Source: UBA830 sp002295635 | Lineage (GTDB): Bacteria; Pseudomonadota; Alphaproteobacteria; MPNO01; UBA830 | DNA length: 64,000 nucleotides | NCBI GenBank assembly: GCA_002295635.1 | Contig: DBHK01000027.1 | Coordinates: 186,001 to 250,000, forward strand | Reading direction: 5' to 3' | In this document: one piece after another, positions 8,559 through 17,143 of the stretch | Numbering within the stretch: position 1 is the first letter of the stretch | Layout: every line of letters begins with the position of its first letter | Translations under genes and position numbers: made by a program | Notes under the pieces: model-generated | Told to the model about the DNA's origin: nothing | The model's database searches: none | What the model saw: only the letters and a program-made list of their open reading frames with translations

Positions 8559-9446
8559 ATGACTGATCTAGGTAATATCCCCGTTATTGGTATCATCGGG
8601 GGTAGCGGCGTTTACGAGATCGACGGGCTGATCAATAAAGAGTGGCGGCAGATTCCTTCGCCTTTTGGTATGCCTTCGGACGAATTCTTGTTTGGTGAAC
8701 TTGATGGTCAACAGATCGTTTTCCTGCCGAGGCATGGGCGCGGCCACCGTGTGCCACCAAGTGGGGTGAATTTTCGTGCTAATATTGACGCCTTCAAACG
8801 TGCAGGTGTTACCGAAATCCTCTCGATTAGCGCCGTTGGGTCGCTAAGGGAGGAATATTCCCCTGGCCATTTTGTCTTAGTAGATCAGTTCATTGACCGT
8901 ACATTTGACCGTAAGAAAACATTTTTCGACGAGGGGTGTGTGGCTCATATTTCTATGGCTGATCCGATCTGCAGTCGACTCTCCCGAAATCTCGCTAATG
9001 CGCTCGAAGATACTGGAATCAAATATGCTCTCGGGGGCGTCTATCTGGTCATTGAAGGCCCACAGTTCTCTTCTCGTGCCGAAAGCCATTTATACCGATC
9101 CTGGGGATGCGATGTTATCGGTATGACTAATATGCCAGAGGCAAAACTCGCCCGAGAAGCGGAGATGTGTTACGCAACGGTTGGCATGATCACCGATTAC
9201 GATTGTTGGCATGAGGATCATGACGACGTCGCGATAGAAGGCGTTATCAAGATCATGCATGAAAACGCTGACAAGGCGCGGACACTGATTAAGGCGGTTG
9301 TGCCAAAGTTATCTGGCCGGGATAGATTCTGCGATTCTGGATGTCACACGGCACTGGAACACGCTATCGTAACCGCACCCGAGGCTCGCGATCCGGAAGC
9401 CGTTTCAAAGCTGGATGCGGTCGCAGGCCGGGTGCTGGGCGTATGA
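8559..9446 (+). CDS. mtnP: S-methyl-5'-thioadenosine phosphorylase
   Basis: A 295-residue enzyme from ATG 8559 with GGGAGAG upstream; an in-frame TTG start at 8508 is less likely. It splits 5'-methylthioadenosine (MTA) with phosphate into adenine and 5-methylthioribose-1-phosphate. Family blocks: IGIIGGSGVYEIDGL (phosphate loop), LPRHGRGHRVPPSGVNFRAN, ISAVGSLREEYSPGHFVLVD, IEGPQFSSRAES and VIGMTNMPEAKLAREAEMCY with TDYDCWHED. The last two are typical of MTA phosphorylase rather than generic purine nucleoside phosphorylase. Its stop overlaps the mtnA ATG by four bases, so the reactions are encoded as consecutive steps. Confidence 0.95.
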   Translation: MTDLGNIPVIGIIGGSGVYEIDGLINKEWRQIPSPFGMPSDEFLFGELDGQQIVFLPRHGRGHRVPPSGVNFRANIDAFKRAGVTEILSISAVGSLREEYSPGHFVLVDQFIDRTFDRKKTFFDEGCVAHISMADPICSRLSRNLANALEDTGIKYALGGVYLVIEGPQFSSRAESHLYRSWGCDVIGMTNMPEAKLAREAEMCYATVGMITDYDCWHEDHDDVAIEGVIKIMHENADKARTLIKAVVPKLSGRDRFCDSGCHTALEHAIVTAPEARDPEAVSKLDAVAGRVLGV

Positions 9447-10540
9447 ATGTTGACGGTAAACCCTTTAGGACTATCTGGGTTGGCGATGACGGTGAGACTG
9501 TTGAAATTATCGATCAGACGCGACTCCCATTTGAATTCGTAATTATCCAACTGCGAGACGTTTCGGATGCGTCAACTGCGATAAGTGATATGTGGATACG
9601 GGGTGCGCCGCTGATTGGGGCGACAGCTGCCTTCGGTATGGCACTCGCGATGCGCGATGATCCATCAAACGAAAACCTTTTTCTCGCAGCGGATCAGTTA
9701 ATGGCGACACGACCCACAGCGGTTAATCTCCGCTGGGCGGTGGATGAGATGAAGAATTTACTATTACCACTCGCCCCCAATGCTCGTGTGAAGGCAGCCT
9801 ATATTCGCGCTGAAGAAATCTGTGATGAAGATGTGGCGATCTGTTCGTCAATCGGCGATCACGGCATGCCTCTAATCTATCGGGCCTGGGAAGCCCGGGG
9901 GAAGCCAGATCAAGTTAACGTGTTGACCCATTGTAACGCGGGATGGCTAGCTACGGTCGACTGGGGTACAGCTCTGGCTCCGGTTTACAAGGCTCACGAT
10001 GCGGGTATTCCTGTCCATGTATGGGTCGATGAGACCCGGCCACGTAATCAGGGCTCTAACCTGACGGCCTGGGAATTGGGGAAGCACGGGGTACCGCATA
10101 CCGTCATCGTCGACAATGCCGGTGGACATTTGATGCAGCACGGACTTGTGGATCTAGTTATTACCGGTACTGATCGAACAACTTCAGCAGGCGATGTTTG
10201 CAACAAGATCGGTACTTATCTGAAAGCGCTGGCGGCATACGATAATGACGTTCCATTTTATGTTGGACTACCCGGCCCCACGATTGACTGGACGATTGAT
10301 GATGGCTTCCGCGATATCCCAATCGAACAACGTAATTCCTCGGAGGTTACAGAGGTCACTGGTAAATCATTATCTGGAGAGATTTTGACGGTAAGCATCG
10401 TTCCGGGTGGAAGTTTCGCAAAAAACTATGCGTTCGATGTAACACCCTCTCGTCTTGTTACGGGTCTTATCACCGAACGCGGCGTTAGCACCGCGTCAAA
10501 GTTGGGGTTAGCGGAATTGTATCCAGAATTCGCAGGTTAA
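9443..10540 (+). CDS. mtnA: S-methyl-5-thioribose-1-phosphate isomerase
   Basis: A 365-residue aldose-ketose isomerase of the eIF2B-like fold, from ATG 9443. The longer open frame back to 9341 lies inside mtnP. It converts methylthioribose-1-phosphate to methylthioribulose-1-phosphate. Visible motifs: IRGAPLIGATAAFGMALA, RPTAVNLRWAVDEM, LTHCNAGWLATVDWGTAL (the active-site cysteine region), VDETRPRNQGSNLTAWELG, and the aspartate in VITGTDRTTSAGDVCNKIGT. NSSEVTEV stands near the C-terminus. It sits between mtnP and the aldolase/dehydrogenase fusion, the substrate order expected for MTA breakdown by aldol cleavage. Confidence 0.95.
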   Translation: MNVDGKPFRTIWVGDDGETVEIIDQTRLPFEFVIIQLRDVSDASTAISDMWIRGAPLIGATAAFGMALAMRDDPSNENLFLAADQLMATRPTAVNLRWAVDEMKNLLLPLAPNARVKAAYIRAEEICDEDVAICSSIGDHGMPLIYRAWEARGKPDQVNVLTHCNAGWLATVDWGTALAPVYKAHDAGIPVHVWVDETRPRNQGSNLTAWELGKHGVPHTVIVDNAGGHLMQHGLVDLVITGTDRTTSAGDVCNKIGTYLKALAAYDNDVPFYVGLPGPTIDWTIDDGFRDIPIEQRNSSEVTEVTGKSLSGEILTVSIVPGGSFAKNYAFDVTPSRLVTGLITERGVSTASKLGLAELYPEFAG

Positions 10541-10561
10541 ATAGAAACACTTTAAAAGGGG

Positions 10562-10593
10562 CTTGGCGGTCCCTTCCCTAGAGACCGACCAAG
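10562..10593. other. Intercistronic hairpin between mtnA and the aldolase fusion
   Basis: CTTGGCGGTC (10562-10571) pairs with GACCGACCAAG (10583-10593), leaving one bulged base and an 11-base loop. No T-run follows on the plus strand, so it is not a standard intrinsic terminator. It could stabilise mRNA ends or partly attenuate transcription into the downstream gene. Confidence 0.35.
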
Positions 10594-10636
10594 ATAAGAC
10601 TGTGCACGCTGATAATGAAAATACGGGATATTTTCG

Positions 10637-12685
10637 ATGAGAAGTAAATGGTCGGCAGAGGCTGCACGGGATACCGTCAGCTATTATGAAAGACAGGGTA
10701 TATCTGAGGATCTTGCATTACGTGTCTATACTTCACGACTGCTGGGTAACGACGCCAAATTAGTATTGCATGGCGGAGGTAATACGTCTGTCAAGACGAT
10801 GATGACTGATACTGTCGGGGATAAAGTGGAAGTGCTTTGCGTGAAGGGGTCCGGCTGGGATATGGCGAATATTGAGCCACCGGGCCTGCCGGCGGTTAGG
10901 CTCGAATCCATCCGCAAGCTCCGCGGGTTGAAAAAACTTACCGATGAGGAAATGGTAAATGCTCAGCGCGGCGCTTTACTTAATTCAAACTCACCAAACC
11001 CCTCCGTAGAGACACTTCTTCATGCTTTCCTGCCGCATAAGTTTGTTGATCACACGCATTCAGATGCAATTTTATCTGTCACCGACCAGCCAGATGGTAC
11101 GAATCTCTGCCGAGAAATCTTTGCCGATCGTGTTGCACTAGTTCCGTATATAATGCCGGGATTCGATTTAGCTAAGGCCTGCGCCAGTATTTGGGAAAAG
11201 TACCCCGATGTAGAGGGCCTTATACTTCTAAAGCACGGGATTTTCACCTTCGGGGAAGATGCGCGTGAATCTTATCAGCGTATGATCAATCTCGTTAGCG
11301 TTGCGGAGAACTACCTACAGAGCGGTAAACCGGCAAAATCATTCACGCCTCGGCGCCAGATTCTCAGAACAGCTAAAGTTGCAGAAATCTCCCCGATAGT
11401 ACGCGGGGCATTGGCCGAGAAGGACGGGTCTGACTGGCGTCGGATGGTGCTCGATTTTCGAGATTCGCCACACGTGATGAATTTCGTCAACGGCCGCGAC
11501 GTCGTCCGGTACGCGACGGCCGGGCCGGTTACTCCGGACCATGTAATCCGTACAAAACCGAAGCCGCTAATAATTCCAGCACCGAAGGAAAACGAATTAG
11601 GCATATTCACCATTTCCATCTCATCGGCGATTAGAAAATACATAGTCGATTACACGCGCTACTTTGAGCGGAACAACCGAAAGCAGCTAACCCCGAAAAT
11701 AATGCTTGATCCGATCCCGCGGGTAATATTGATGCCCGGATTGGGTTTGTTCGGACTTGGAAAGTCGGTCAGTGATGCTGGGGTCGCAGCAGATTTGGCA
11801 GAGACTTCGGCACGGGTGATTGCCGATGCGGAGAGAATTGGAATGTACAAGTGCATTCCGGAAAAGGATATCTTTGAGATTGAATACTGGTCCTTGGAGC
11901 AGGCTAAACTTGACAAGATGTCGGAAAAACCACTGTCACGTCATGTGGTTGCCGTCACCGGGGGTGGATCTGGGATCGGCGCCGCGACGGCGGCCGCTTT
12001 CGCGGGCCAGGGTGCAGAAGTAGCAATCCTTGATCGCGATTTGGAGGCGGGGCAGGAATTGGCCGATCGTCTCGGCGGCATCGCGGTAAAATGTGATGTT
12101 ACACGAGCCGCGTCGGTTACACGGGCTTTCTCCAAAATATGTCAGAAATTTGGTGGGCTTGATATTCTCGTTTCCAACGCAGGTGCTGCATGGGAGGGCC
12201 GGATTGGTGACGTGGACGAAAAAATATTACGAGAGAGCTTCGAACTCAATTTCTGGGGCCATCAGCGCTGTGCGCAGGCAGCGGTCGCTATCATGAAGGC
12301 CCAAAGGACAGGTGGAGTCCTGCTCTTTAACACGTCTAAACAGGCTGTAAATCCCGGCCCGGATTTTGGTCCCTATGGGCTGCCAAAGGCTTCGACACTG
12401 TTCCTATGCCGCCAATACGCGCTTGATCATGGCGTCGATAGCATTAGGGCGAACGCGGTTAACGCCGACCGCATCCGCTCTTGCCTTCTGACTAGCGAGA
12501 TGATCCAAAAGAGGTCAAAGGCCCGTGGGCTGAGCGAGGAGGAGTACATGTCTGGCAACCTCCTTGGGAGGGAGGTTACCGCCAACGATGTTGCCCAAGC
12601 ATTTGTCGATTTGGCGCTTTCGAAAAAGACTACCGGTGCGGTTTTGACAGTCGATGGCGGAAATATCGCTGCGGCCCTCCGATAA
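10637..12685 (+). CDS. Bifunctional class II aldolase / short-chain dehydrogenase
   Basis: A 682-residue fusion. Residues about 20-400 form a class II (zinc) aldolase domain with GGGNTS at 46-51, metal ligands His139 and His141 in VDHTHSDA, and His200 in LLKHG. Residues about 433-682 form an SDR domain with the NAD-binding TGGGSGIG (441-448), the NAG motif at 514-516, and catalytic Ser567, Tyr580 and Lys584. This architecture is annotated elsewhere as rhamnulose-1-phosphate aldolase/alcohol dehydrogenase. No rhamnose genes are near; it follows mtnP-mtnA by 96 bases. I therefore infer cleavage of methylthioribulose-1-phosphate to DHAP and methylthioacetaldehyde, with the SDR domain acting on the aldehyde. 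Domain calls are firm; the substrate is inference. Confidence 0.85.
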   Translation: MRSKWSAEAARDTVSYYERQGISEDLALRVYTSRLLGNDAKLVLHGGGNTSVKTMMTDTVGDKVEVLCVKGSGWDMANIEPPGLPAVRLESIRKLRGLKKLTDEEMVNAQRGALLNSNSPNPSVETLLHAFLPHKFVDHTHSDAILSVTDQPDGTNLCREIFADRVALVPYIMPGFDLAKACASIWEKYPDVEGLILLKHGIFTFGEDARESYQRMINLVSVAENYLQSGKPAKSFTPRRQILRTAKVAEISPIVRGALAEKDGSDWRRMVLDFRDSPHVMNFVNGRDVVRYATAGPVTPDHVIRTKPKPLIIPAPKENELGIFTISISSAIRKYIVDYTRYFERNNRKQLTPKIMLDPIPRVILMPGLGLFGLGKSVSDAGVAADLAETSARVIADAERIGMYKCIPEKDIFEIEYWSLEQAKLDKMSEKPLSRHVVAVTGGGSGIGAATAAAFAGQGAEVAILDRDLEAGQELADRLGGIAVKCDVTRAASVTRAFSKICQKFGGLDILVSNAGAAWEGRIGDVDEKILRESFELNFWGHQRCAQAAVAIMKAQRTGGVLLFNTSKQAVNPGPDFGPYGLPKASTLFLCRQYALDHGVDSIRANAVNADRIRSCLLTSEMIQKRSKARGLSEEEYMSGNLLGREVTANDVAQAFVDLALSKKTTGAVLTVDGGNIAAALR

Positions 12686-12722
12686 AAACATCTTCCTCCC
12701 GGCAGTTGAGGCAGATGTTTTT
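12684..12722. terminator. Bidirectional intrinsic terminator
   Basis: AAAAACATCT (12684-12693) and CCTC pair with GAGG and AGATGTTTTT (12713-12722) around a short loop. A T-run closes the 3' arm and an A-run opens the 5' arm. It lies between the convergent aldolase fusion and dienelactone hydrolase genes and overlaps the stop of the former, so it can stop transcription from both sides. Confidence 0.8.
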
Positions 12723-12738
12723 ATATCGGATTTGTGGG

Positions 12739-13413
12739 TCAGGTGGCGTGTTCATCCATCCAGGCGACAGCCCGTTCGAAAGCGCGTTCAGTGGCACCGG
12801 GGTTAAACGAATCCCGATCGTCACATGTGAATCCGTGACCTGAATCGTCATACACGTAAAGCGGACTATCTTGGAGAGAGTCCTTGATCTTTTGAAGATC
12901 GTCGAGAGGGATCGCAGCATCTTTGTCGCCGAAATGGAACTGGATTGGACATTTGGGTTTCATATCTTCCAACCGTGCTGCAATGCCCCCACCATAAAAT
13001 GGCATAGCCGCCGAGATTCCATCAACCGTACACGCGGCAACAAAGGTTGCATATCCGCCAAAACAGAAACCGATCACGCTGACCTTGCCGGCGGATGCTA
13101 CTTCCTGCACCGCGGCGCCAATATCAGAGGTAATCCAATCATCCGTTATTTTTCCTCGAGTTTCGCGGCCTAAGGCAAAGTCATCCTCATTATACCCAAG
13201 CTCAATTTTTTTATCGACGCGGTCGAACAAGGCTGGCGCAATGGCCGTGTATCCCAATCCTGCAAAATGATCGACGGTGCTACGGATTTGGCTGTTAACT
13301 CCGAAAATTTCTTGAATGACGACAAGCGCACCTTTCGGTGGACCCGAGGGGTCCGCCTTATAGGCATCAAGCTGATGACTATCTCCCGAGGTAAGTAAAA
13401 TGTTTTCTCCCAT
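12739..13413 (-). CDS. Dienelactone hydrolase family protein
   Basis: A 224-residue cytosolic alpha/beta hydrolase. Conserved blocks: GALVVIQEIFGVN near the N-terminus (oxyanion region), the nucleophile elbow GFCFGG with cysteine in place of serine, as in dienelactone hydrolase, FGDKDAAIP supplying the acid, and YDDSGHGFTCDD with the catalytic histidine. The family hydrolyses lactones or small esters; the exact substrate cannot be told. It is a single gene on the minus strand, ending at a shared terminator and separated by 108 bases from ychF upstream of it in transcription order. Confidence 0.9.
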   Translation of the reverse strand: MGENILLTSGDSHQLDAYKADPSGPPKGALVVIQEIFGVNSQIRSTVDHFAGLGYTAIAPALFDRVDKKIELGYNEDDFALGRETRGKITDDWITSDIGAAVQEVASAGKVSVIGFCFGGYATFVAACTVDGISAAMPFYGGGIAARLEDMKPKCPIQFHFGDKDAAIPLDDLQKIKDSLQDSPLYVYDDSGHGFTCDDRDSFNPGATERAFERAVAWMDEHAT

Positions 13414-13521
13414 GTTCCTTCCTTTCTCCGGATCCTTAATGTTAACCGATATCGGTACTGCCGTCTTTAATCCGACCAGCGTTCGCCCCCGACCGTCATG
13501 CAGGTAACTTAGCGTTCCTTA

Positions 13522-14622
13522 TCAGATGTTGAAACGGTAAAGGATGACGTCGCCATCCTTTACGATATAATCTCGGCCTTCCTGACGCATACGGCCAGAT
13601 TCTTTTGCACCCTGTTCACCCTGATAGTTTATATAATCTTCATAGCTAATTGTTTCAGCGCAAATGAAGCCGCGGGCAAAATCGGTGTGAATGACACTCG
13701 CCGCATCCTCAGCTCTAGTGATTTCTGGAATTGTCCACGCTCGGCTTTCGCTAGGTCCCGCGGTAAAGAAGGTTATCATCCCCAGTAACTCGTATCCCGC
13801 CCGGATTATTCTCTCTAGCCCAGTTCGTTCTAATCCGAGGCTTTCAAGGAATTCCCGTTTTTCTTCCGGATCATCGAGTTGGCCGACCTCCGCCTCTATC
13901 GCAGCGGATATTATCACACAGGCAGCGTTTTCAGCCGTTGCCTTTTCCCTAATTATTGCCGAAAGCGCGTTCCCAGTTGACGCTGAGTCTTCATCTACGT
14001 TGCATACATACATCACCGGCTTTGCGGTCAGTAGTTGCATCTGTCCGAATAGCGGCGACTCTTCCTTGCCAATCTCCATTGTACGCGCCGGTTTTCCTTG
14101 TTCAAGCAAACCAATTGCCCTTTCGACGAGGCTAAGCAGTACTGCGGCTGTTTTATCGTTGCCGCGAGCCTTTTTAACGAGCGATTCTTTGCGGCGTTCA
14201 AGGCTCTGTAGATCGGCCAGCATCAGCTCAGTTTCGACGACCTCTGCGTCGGATATCGGGTCCACGGCTCCGGCGACGTGCGTGACTTCTTCACCTTCGA
14301 AACATCTCAGCACATGGACGATAGCCGAGACCTCACGGATATGACCGAGGAATTGGTTGCCTAGCCCTTCGCCCTTGCTGGCGCCTTTCACTAGGCCTGC
14401 TATGTCAACAAATTCCAGTTGTGCCGGCACGATACTACCTGATTTGGCGAGGTTACTGATCAATTGAAGTCGATCGTCGGGTACCGAGACGCGGCCGGAA
14501 TTTGGTTCCACTGTACAAAATGGATAATTTGCCGCTTCTGCTGCCGCAGTAGCGGTTAAAGCATTAAATAAAGTAGATTTCCCCACATTCGGAAGGCCAA
14601 CAATTCCACATTGAAAACCCAT
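13522..14622 (-). CDS. ychF: Redox-regulated ATPase YchF
   Basis: A 366-residue Obg-family P-loop protein. GLPNVGKSTLFNALT near residue 8 is the Walker A region, DIAGLVKGASKGEGLGNQFL the G3 region, and NVDE replaces the usual NKxD guanine-specificity motif. That replacement is the known reason YchF prefers ATP. The C-terminal TGS-like domain ends with EGRDYIVKDGDVILYRFNI. It is associated with ribosomes and stress responses in other bacteria. It lies 5 bases downstream of pth on the same strand, a common bacterial pairing. Confidence 0.96.
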   Translation of the reverse strand: MGFQCGIVGLPNVGKSTLFNALTATAAAEAANYPFCTVEPNSGRVSVPDDRLQLISNLAKSGSIVPAQLEFVDIAGLVKGASKGEGLGNQFLGHIREVSAIVHVLRCFEGEEVTHVAGAVDPISDAEVVETELMLADLQSLERRKESLVKKARGNDKTAAVLLSLVERAIGLLEQGKPARTMEIGKEESPLFGQMQLLTAKPVMYVCNVDEDSASTGNALSAIIREKATAENAACVIISAAIEAEVGQLDDPEEKREFLESLGLERTGLERIIRAGYELLGMITFFTAGPSESRAWTIPEITRAEDAASVIHTDFARGFICAETISYEDYINYQGEQGAKESGRMRQEGRDYIVKDGDVILYRFNI

Positions 14623-14627
14623 CAGCC

Positions 14628-15218
14628 TTATGCCTTCTCGTCTTTGCTGGGAGGTGGTGCCAGATACGCGACACGTGTCATGAAGCCAGCATCATCTCCG
14701 TTAACTGCAATCGGCAGTGCCTCCGCGATAGCTTCGATCGTCCGGTCTACCCAAGCTTTTTCGGCCTTAGAAAAATCCGAGAGCACGTATCTGTGGACGT
14801 TTTGTTTGTTACCTGGATGACCGACACCAATTCTGATACGGCGATAATCTTGGCCGATATGGGATGATATACTTCGGATACCGTTGTGACCGGCGTGACC
14901 GCCACCCATCTTTACCCGTACCTTACCGGGAACAAGGTCTAGTTCGTCGTAAAAAACCGTGACTGCGCCTGGTCGTAGTTTCAGATATCGCAAGGCGGAA
15001 CCGAGGGCACGGCCCGATTCATTCATAAAGGTTTTTGGCTTCAGTAGCAGAACCTTCTGACCTACGATGTTTCCCTCCGCGATGTAGGCGTGATGACGCG
15101 ATTTACGTGTAGACAATCCGTACCGACGGATAATTTCATCCGCCACCATAAACCCAATGTTGTGGCGTTGCCCGGCGAATTTTGGACCCGGATTGCCCAG
15201 TCCTGCAAAAACTAGCAT
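14628..15218 (-). CDS. pth: Peptidyl-tRNA hydrolase
   Basis: A 196-residue enzyme that frees tRNA from peptidyl-tRNA dropped by the ribosome. Signature segments: FAGLGNPGPKFAGQRHNIGF (asparagine and the catalytic histidine), LLKPKTFMNESGRAL, and DELDLVPGKVRVKMGGGHAGHNGIRS, which contains the substrate-binding asparagine and the aspartate that activates the histidine. Length is normal; the C-terminal tail is proline/lysine-rich. It stands between rplY and ychF, all on the minus strand, and the trio is likely one transcript. Confidence 0.96.
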   Translation of the reverse strand: MLVFAGLGNPGPKFAGQRHNIGFMVADEIIRRYGLSTRKSRHHAYIAEGNIVGQKVLLLKPKTFMNESGRALGSALRYLKLRPGAVTVFYDELDLVPGKVRVKMGGGHAGHNGIRSISSHIGQDYRRIRIGVGHPGNKQNVHRYVLSDFSKAEKAWVDRTIEAIAEALPIAVNGDDAGFMTRVAYLAPPPSKDEKA

Positions 15219-15260
15219 CGTGACTTATCCGCTGAGATAGGCGGTAAGGAACAATTAACT

Positions 15261-15944
15261 TTAGTTTTTCTCTCCGGCATCGTCGGAACCTTCGGCGTCA
15301 TTACCTGAGGTTTCAATCGGTTCTTCGACTTTGGCACCTTCCTCACCTTCTTCATCTTCCACAGTCTCTTCTACCATGATAGTCGGCGCAGCAATTGTGG
15401 CGATAGTAAAGTCGCGATCGGAAATTGCGAATTCCACACCTTCGGGCAGCGTAACACTGCTGGCATGGATGGAATCTCCCACTTCAAGGCCGACGAGCTG
15501 AAGGACCAGTTGCGGTGGAATATTATCGGCGGTACAGAGCACCTCGACTTCATAGCGGACTACGTTTAGCACACCACCCTGTTTTAGACCTGGACTATCG
15601 TTATCACCCTCGAATGTGACGGGAACGTTGGCGGAGATTTTTCTTTTGGGATCGAACCGCAGAAAATCTACGTGCATTGGTGCATCCGAAACCGGGTGGA
15701 ATTGCACATCGCGCGGCAATACGCGGTGCTTTTTTCCATCTATTTCCACATCGATAAGTTTGATGAAGAACTGTGGGTTGGTAAGCTCGCGTATGAGAAG
15801 TCGACCCTCGAGCATAAGTGTGATCGGTTCTTCCTTATTGCCGTATATAACGGCGGGCACCTGCCCATCGCGGCGAGCCTGGCGCGCGGACCCCTTACCT
15901 GCGGCCACTCGCGGCGAGGCGGGTACTATTTCGACCTCGGCCAT
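15261..15944 (-). CDS. rplY: 50S ribosomal protein L25 (Ctc family)
   Basis: A 227-residue long-form L25, a 5S rRNA-binding protein of the large subunit. ATG 15944 has a strong AAAGGAG upstream. The N-terminal L25 domain contains GKGSARQARRDGQVPAVIYG and ends near residue 95; a C-terminal TL5/Ctc beta domain follows, with HVDFLRFDPKRKISANVPV and LPEGVEF. The last roughly 35 residues are very acidic (EEGEEGAKVEEP), as is common for proteobacterial long forms. It precedes pth by 42 bases. Confidence 0.95.
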   Translation of the reverse strand: MAEVEIVPASPRVAAGKGSARQARRDGQVPAVIYGNKEEPITLMLEGRLLIRELTNPQFFIKLIDVEIDGKKHRVLPRDVQFHPVSDAPMHVDFLRFDPKRKISANVPVTFEGDNDSPGLKQGGVLNVVRYEVEVLCTADNIPPQLVLQLVGLEVGDSIHASSVTLPEGVEFAISDRDFTIATIAAPTIMVEETVEDEEGEEGAKVEEPIETSGNDAEGSDDAGEKN

Positions 15945-15995
15945 GATTATCTCCTTTGGACAAACGTGCCAGCCTCCAGGGGTGCTGGTCACATC

Positions 15996-16018
15996 AAAAA
16001 CCCGCCGAACCCGGCGGG
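15996..16018 (-). terminator. Intrinsic terminator after prs
   Basis: Read on the minus strand, CCCGCCG-GGTT-CGGCGGG forms a 7-bp GC stem and is followed at once by TTTTT. On the plus strand this is AAAAACCCGCCG then AACC then CGGCGGG. It is about 70 bases past the prs stop and separates prs from rplY. Confidence 0.85.
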
Positions 16019-16087
16019 GAGCCGGTTTTTAACGGCTTATGCCGAAGTAGTCAAACGATTGGGCTAGCAAGGAATGGAAACCCGGGA

Positions 16088-17020
16088 TTAGTCGAATAGA
16101 CTGGATACTGAGCGGGCGTCCCGTATTCGCTCGATAGCCTCTGCGATCAGCGGAGCAACAGAAATCTGGTGAATATTACCGGCGACGCGAACAGCCTCGG
16201 TACCAAGGATGGAGTCCGTGATTACCATTGATTCAAGTGGCGAAGAGGATACACGGCTTACCGCGCCACCTGATAAAACACCGTGGGTTATGTAGGCGTG
16301 CACGGCCTTCGCACCCGCATTTATAAGAGCCTCGGCAGCATTACAAAGTGTGCCCCCGGAATCAACGATGTCATCCACGAGTATACATGTCCGGTCCTTA
16401 ACATCGCCGATGATGTGCATGACCTCAGACACGCCTGCGTGTTCTCGTCGTTTATCTATAATTGCGAGGTCGGTTTCTAGACGTTTCGCAAATGCTCGAG
16501 CCCTTACAACCCCCCCAACATCCGGCGATACCATGATTAGATCTTGTTTATCGAAATTCTCCGAAATGTGCCGGATGAAGACCGGAGCAGAGAATAGATT
16601 GTCGAGCGGTATATCGAAAAACCCCTGTATCTGACCTGCGTGTAGGTCCATAGTTAGCACCCTGTCTGCGCCGGAAACAGTGATCAGATTTGCGACCAGC
16701 TTCGCCGAGATCGGCGTTCGAGGTCCAGATTTCCGATCCTGTCTCGCATAACCGAAATAGGGCATCACAGCTGTGATCCGACTTGCAGACCCGCGCCGGA
16801 CAGCATCCAATGCGACCAGCAGTTCCATTAGATGGTCGTTTGCGGGGTATGACGTAGATTGAATAATAAACACGTCTTCGCCACGCACGTTTTCTTGGAT
16901 TTCAACAAAACACTCCATGTCCGAAAATCGTCGGACGCTGGCTTTTGTGAGCGGTATATTGAGGTAGGCGGCTATTGCCTCTGACATCGGGCGGTTGCTG
17001 TTACACGCGATGATTTTCAT
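16088..17020 (-). CDS. prs: Ribose-phosphate pyrophosphokinase
   Basis: A 310-residue PRPP synthetase, converting ribose-5-phosphate and ATP to PRPP for nucleotide, histidine and tryptophan synthesis. The start at ATG 17020 gives the family's usual MKIIACNSN N-terminus; the frame is open further to 17098. Seen: FSDMECFVEIQENVRGEDVF, the flexible-loop region YFGYARQDRK, the metal/ribose motif VLTMDLHAGQIQGFF, and the PRPP-binding loop ILVDDIVDSGGTLCNAA. Length is standard for class I. It ends at a strong intrinsic terminator. Confidence 0.96.
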   Translation of the reverse strand: MKIIACNSNRPMSEAIAAYLNIPLTKASVRRFSDMECFVEIQENVRGEDVFIIQSTSYPANDHLMELLVALDAVRRGSASRITAVMPYFGYARQDRKSGPRTPISAKLVANLITVSGADRVLTMDLHAGQIQGFFDIPLDNLFSAPVFIRHISENFDKQDLIMVSPDVGGVVRARAFAKRLETDLAIIDKRREHAGVSEVMHIIGDVKDRTCILVDDIVDSGGTLCNAAEALINAGAKAVHAYITHGVLSGGAVSRVSSSPLESMVITDSILGTEAVRVAGNIHQISVAPLIAEAIERIRDARSVSSLFD

Positions 17021-17143
17021 GGGCGATGTGTTCCCGTACCAGCTTTCAGGATGCCGGTTGTATTGAGTTTCAGCTTCGATTCCCGATGCTGATGCCAACC
17101 CAAGTTACCAGTGGTAATTTAGGGTGTAAACGCTGTCCGATTC

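Noticed and set aside
10637..12685. Rhamnulose-1-phosphate aldolase as the definite function of the fusion
   Set aside because: No rhamnose isomerase, kinase or transporter nearby, and the gene directly follows mtnP-mtnA; kept only as an alternative.
13691..14344. Plus-strand open frame of 217 codons inside ychF
   Set aside because: Serine/alanine-rich shadow of the minus-strand ychF gene with no motifs.
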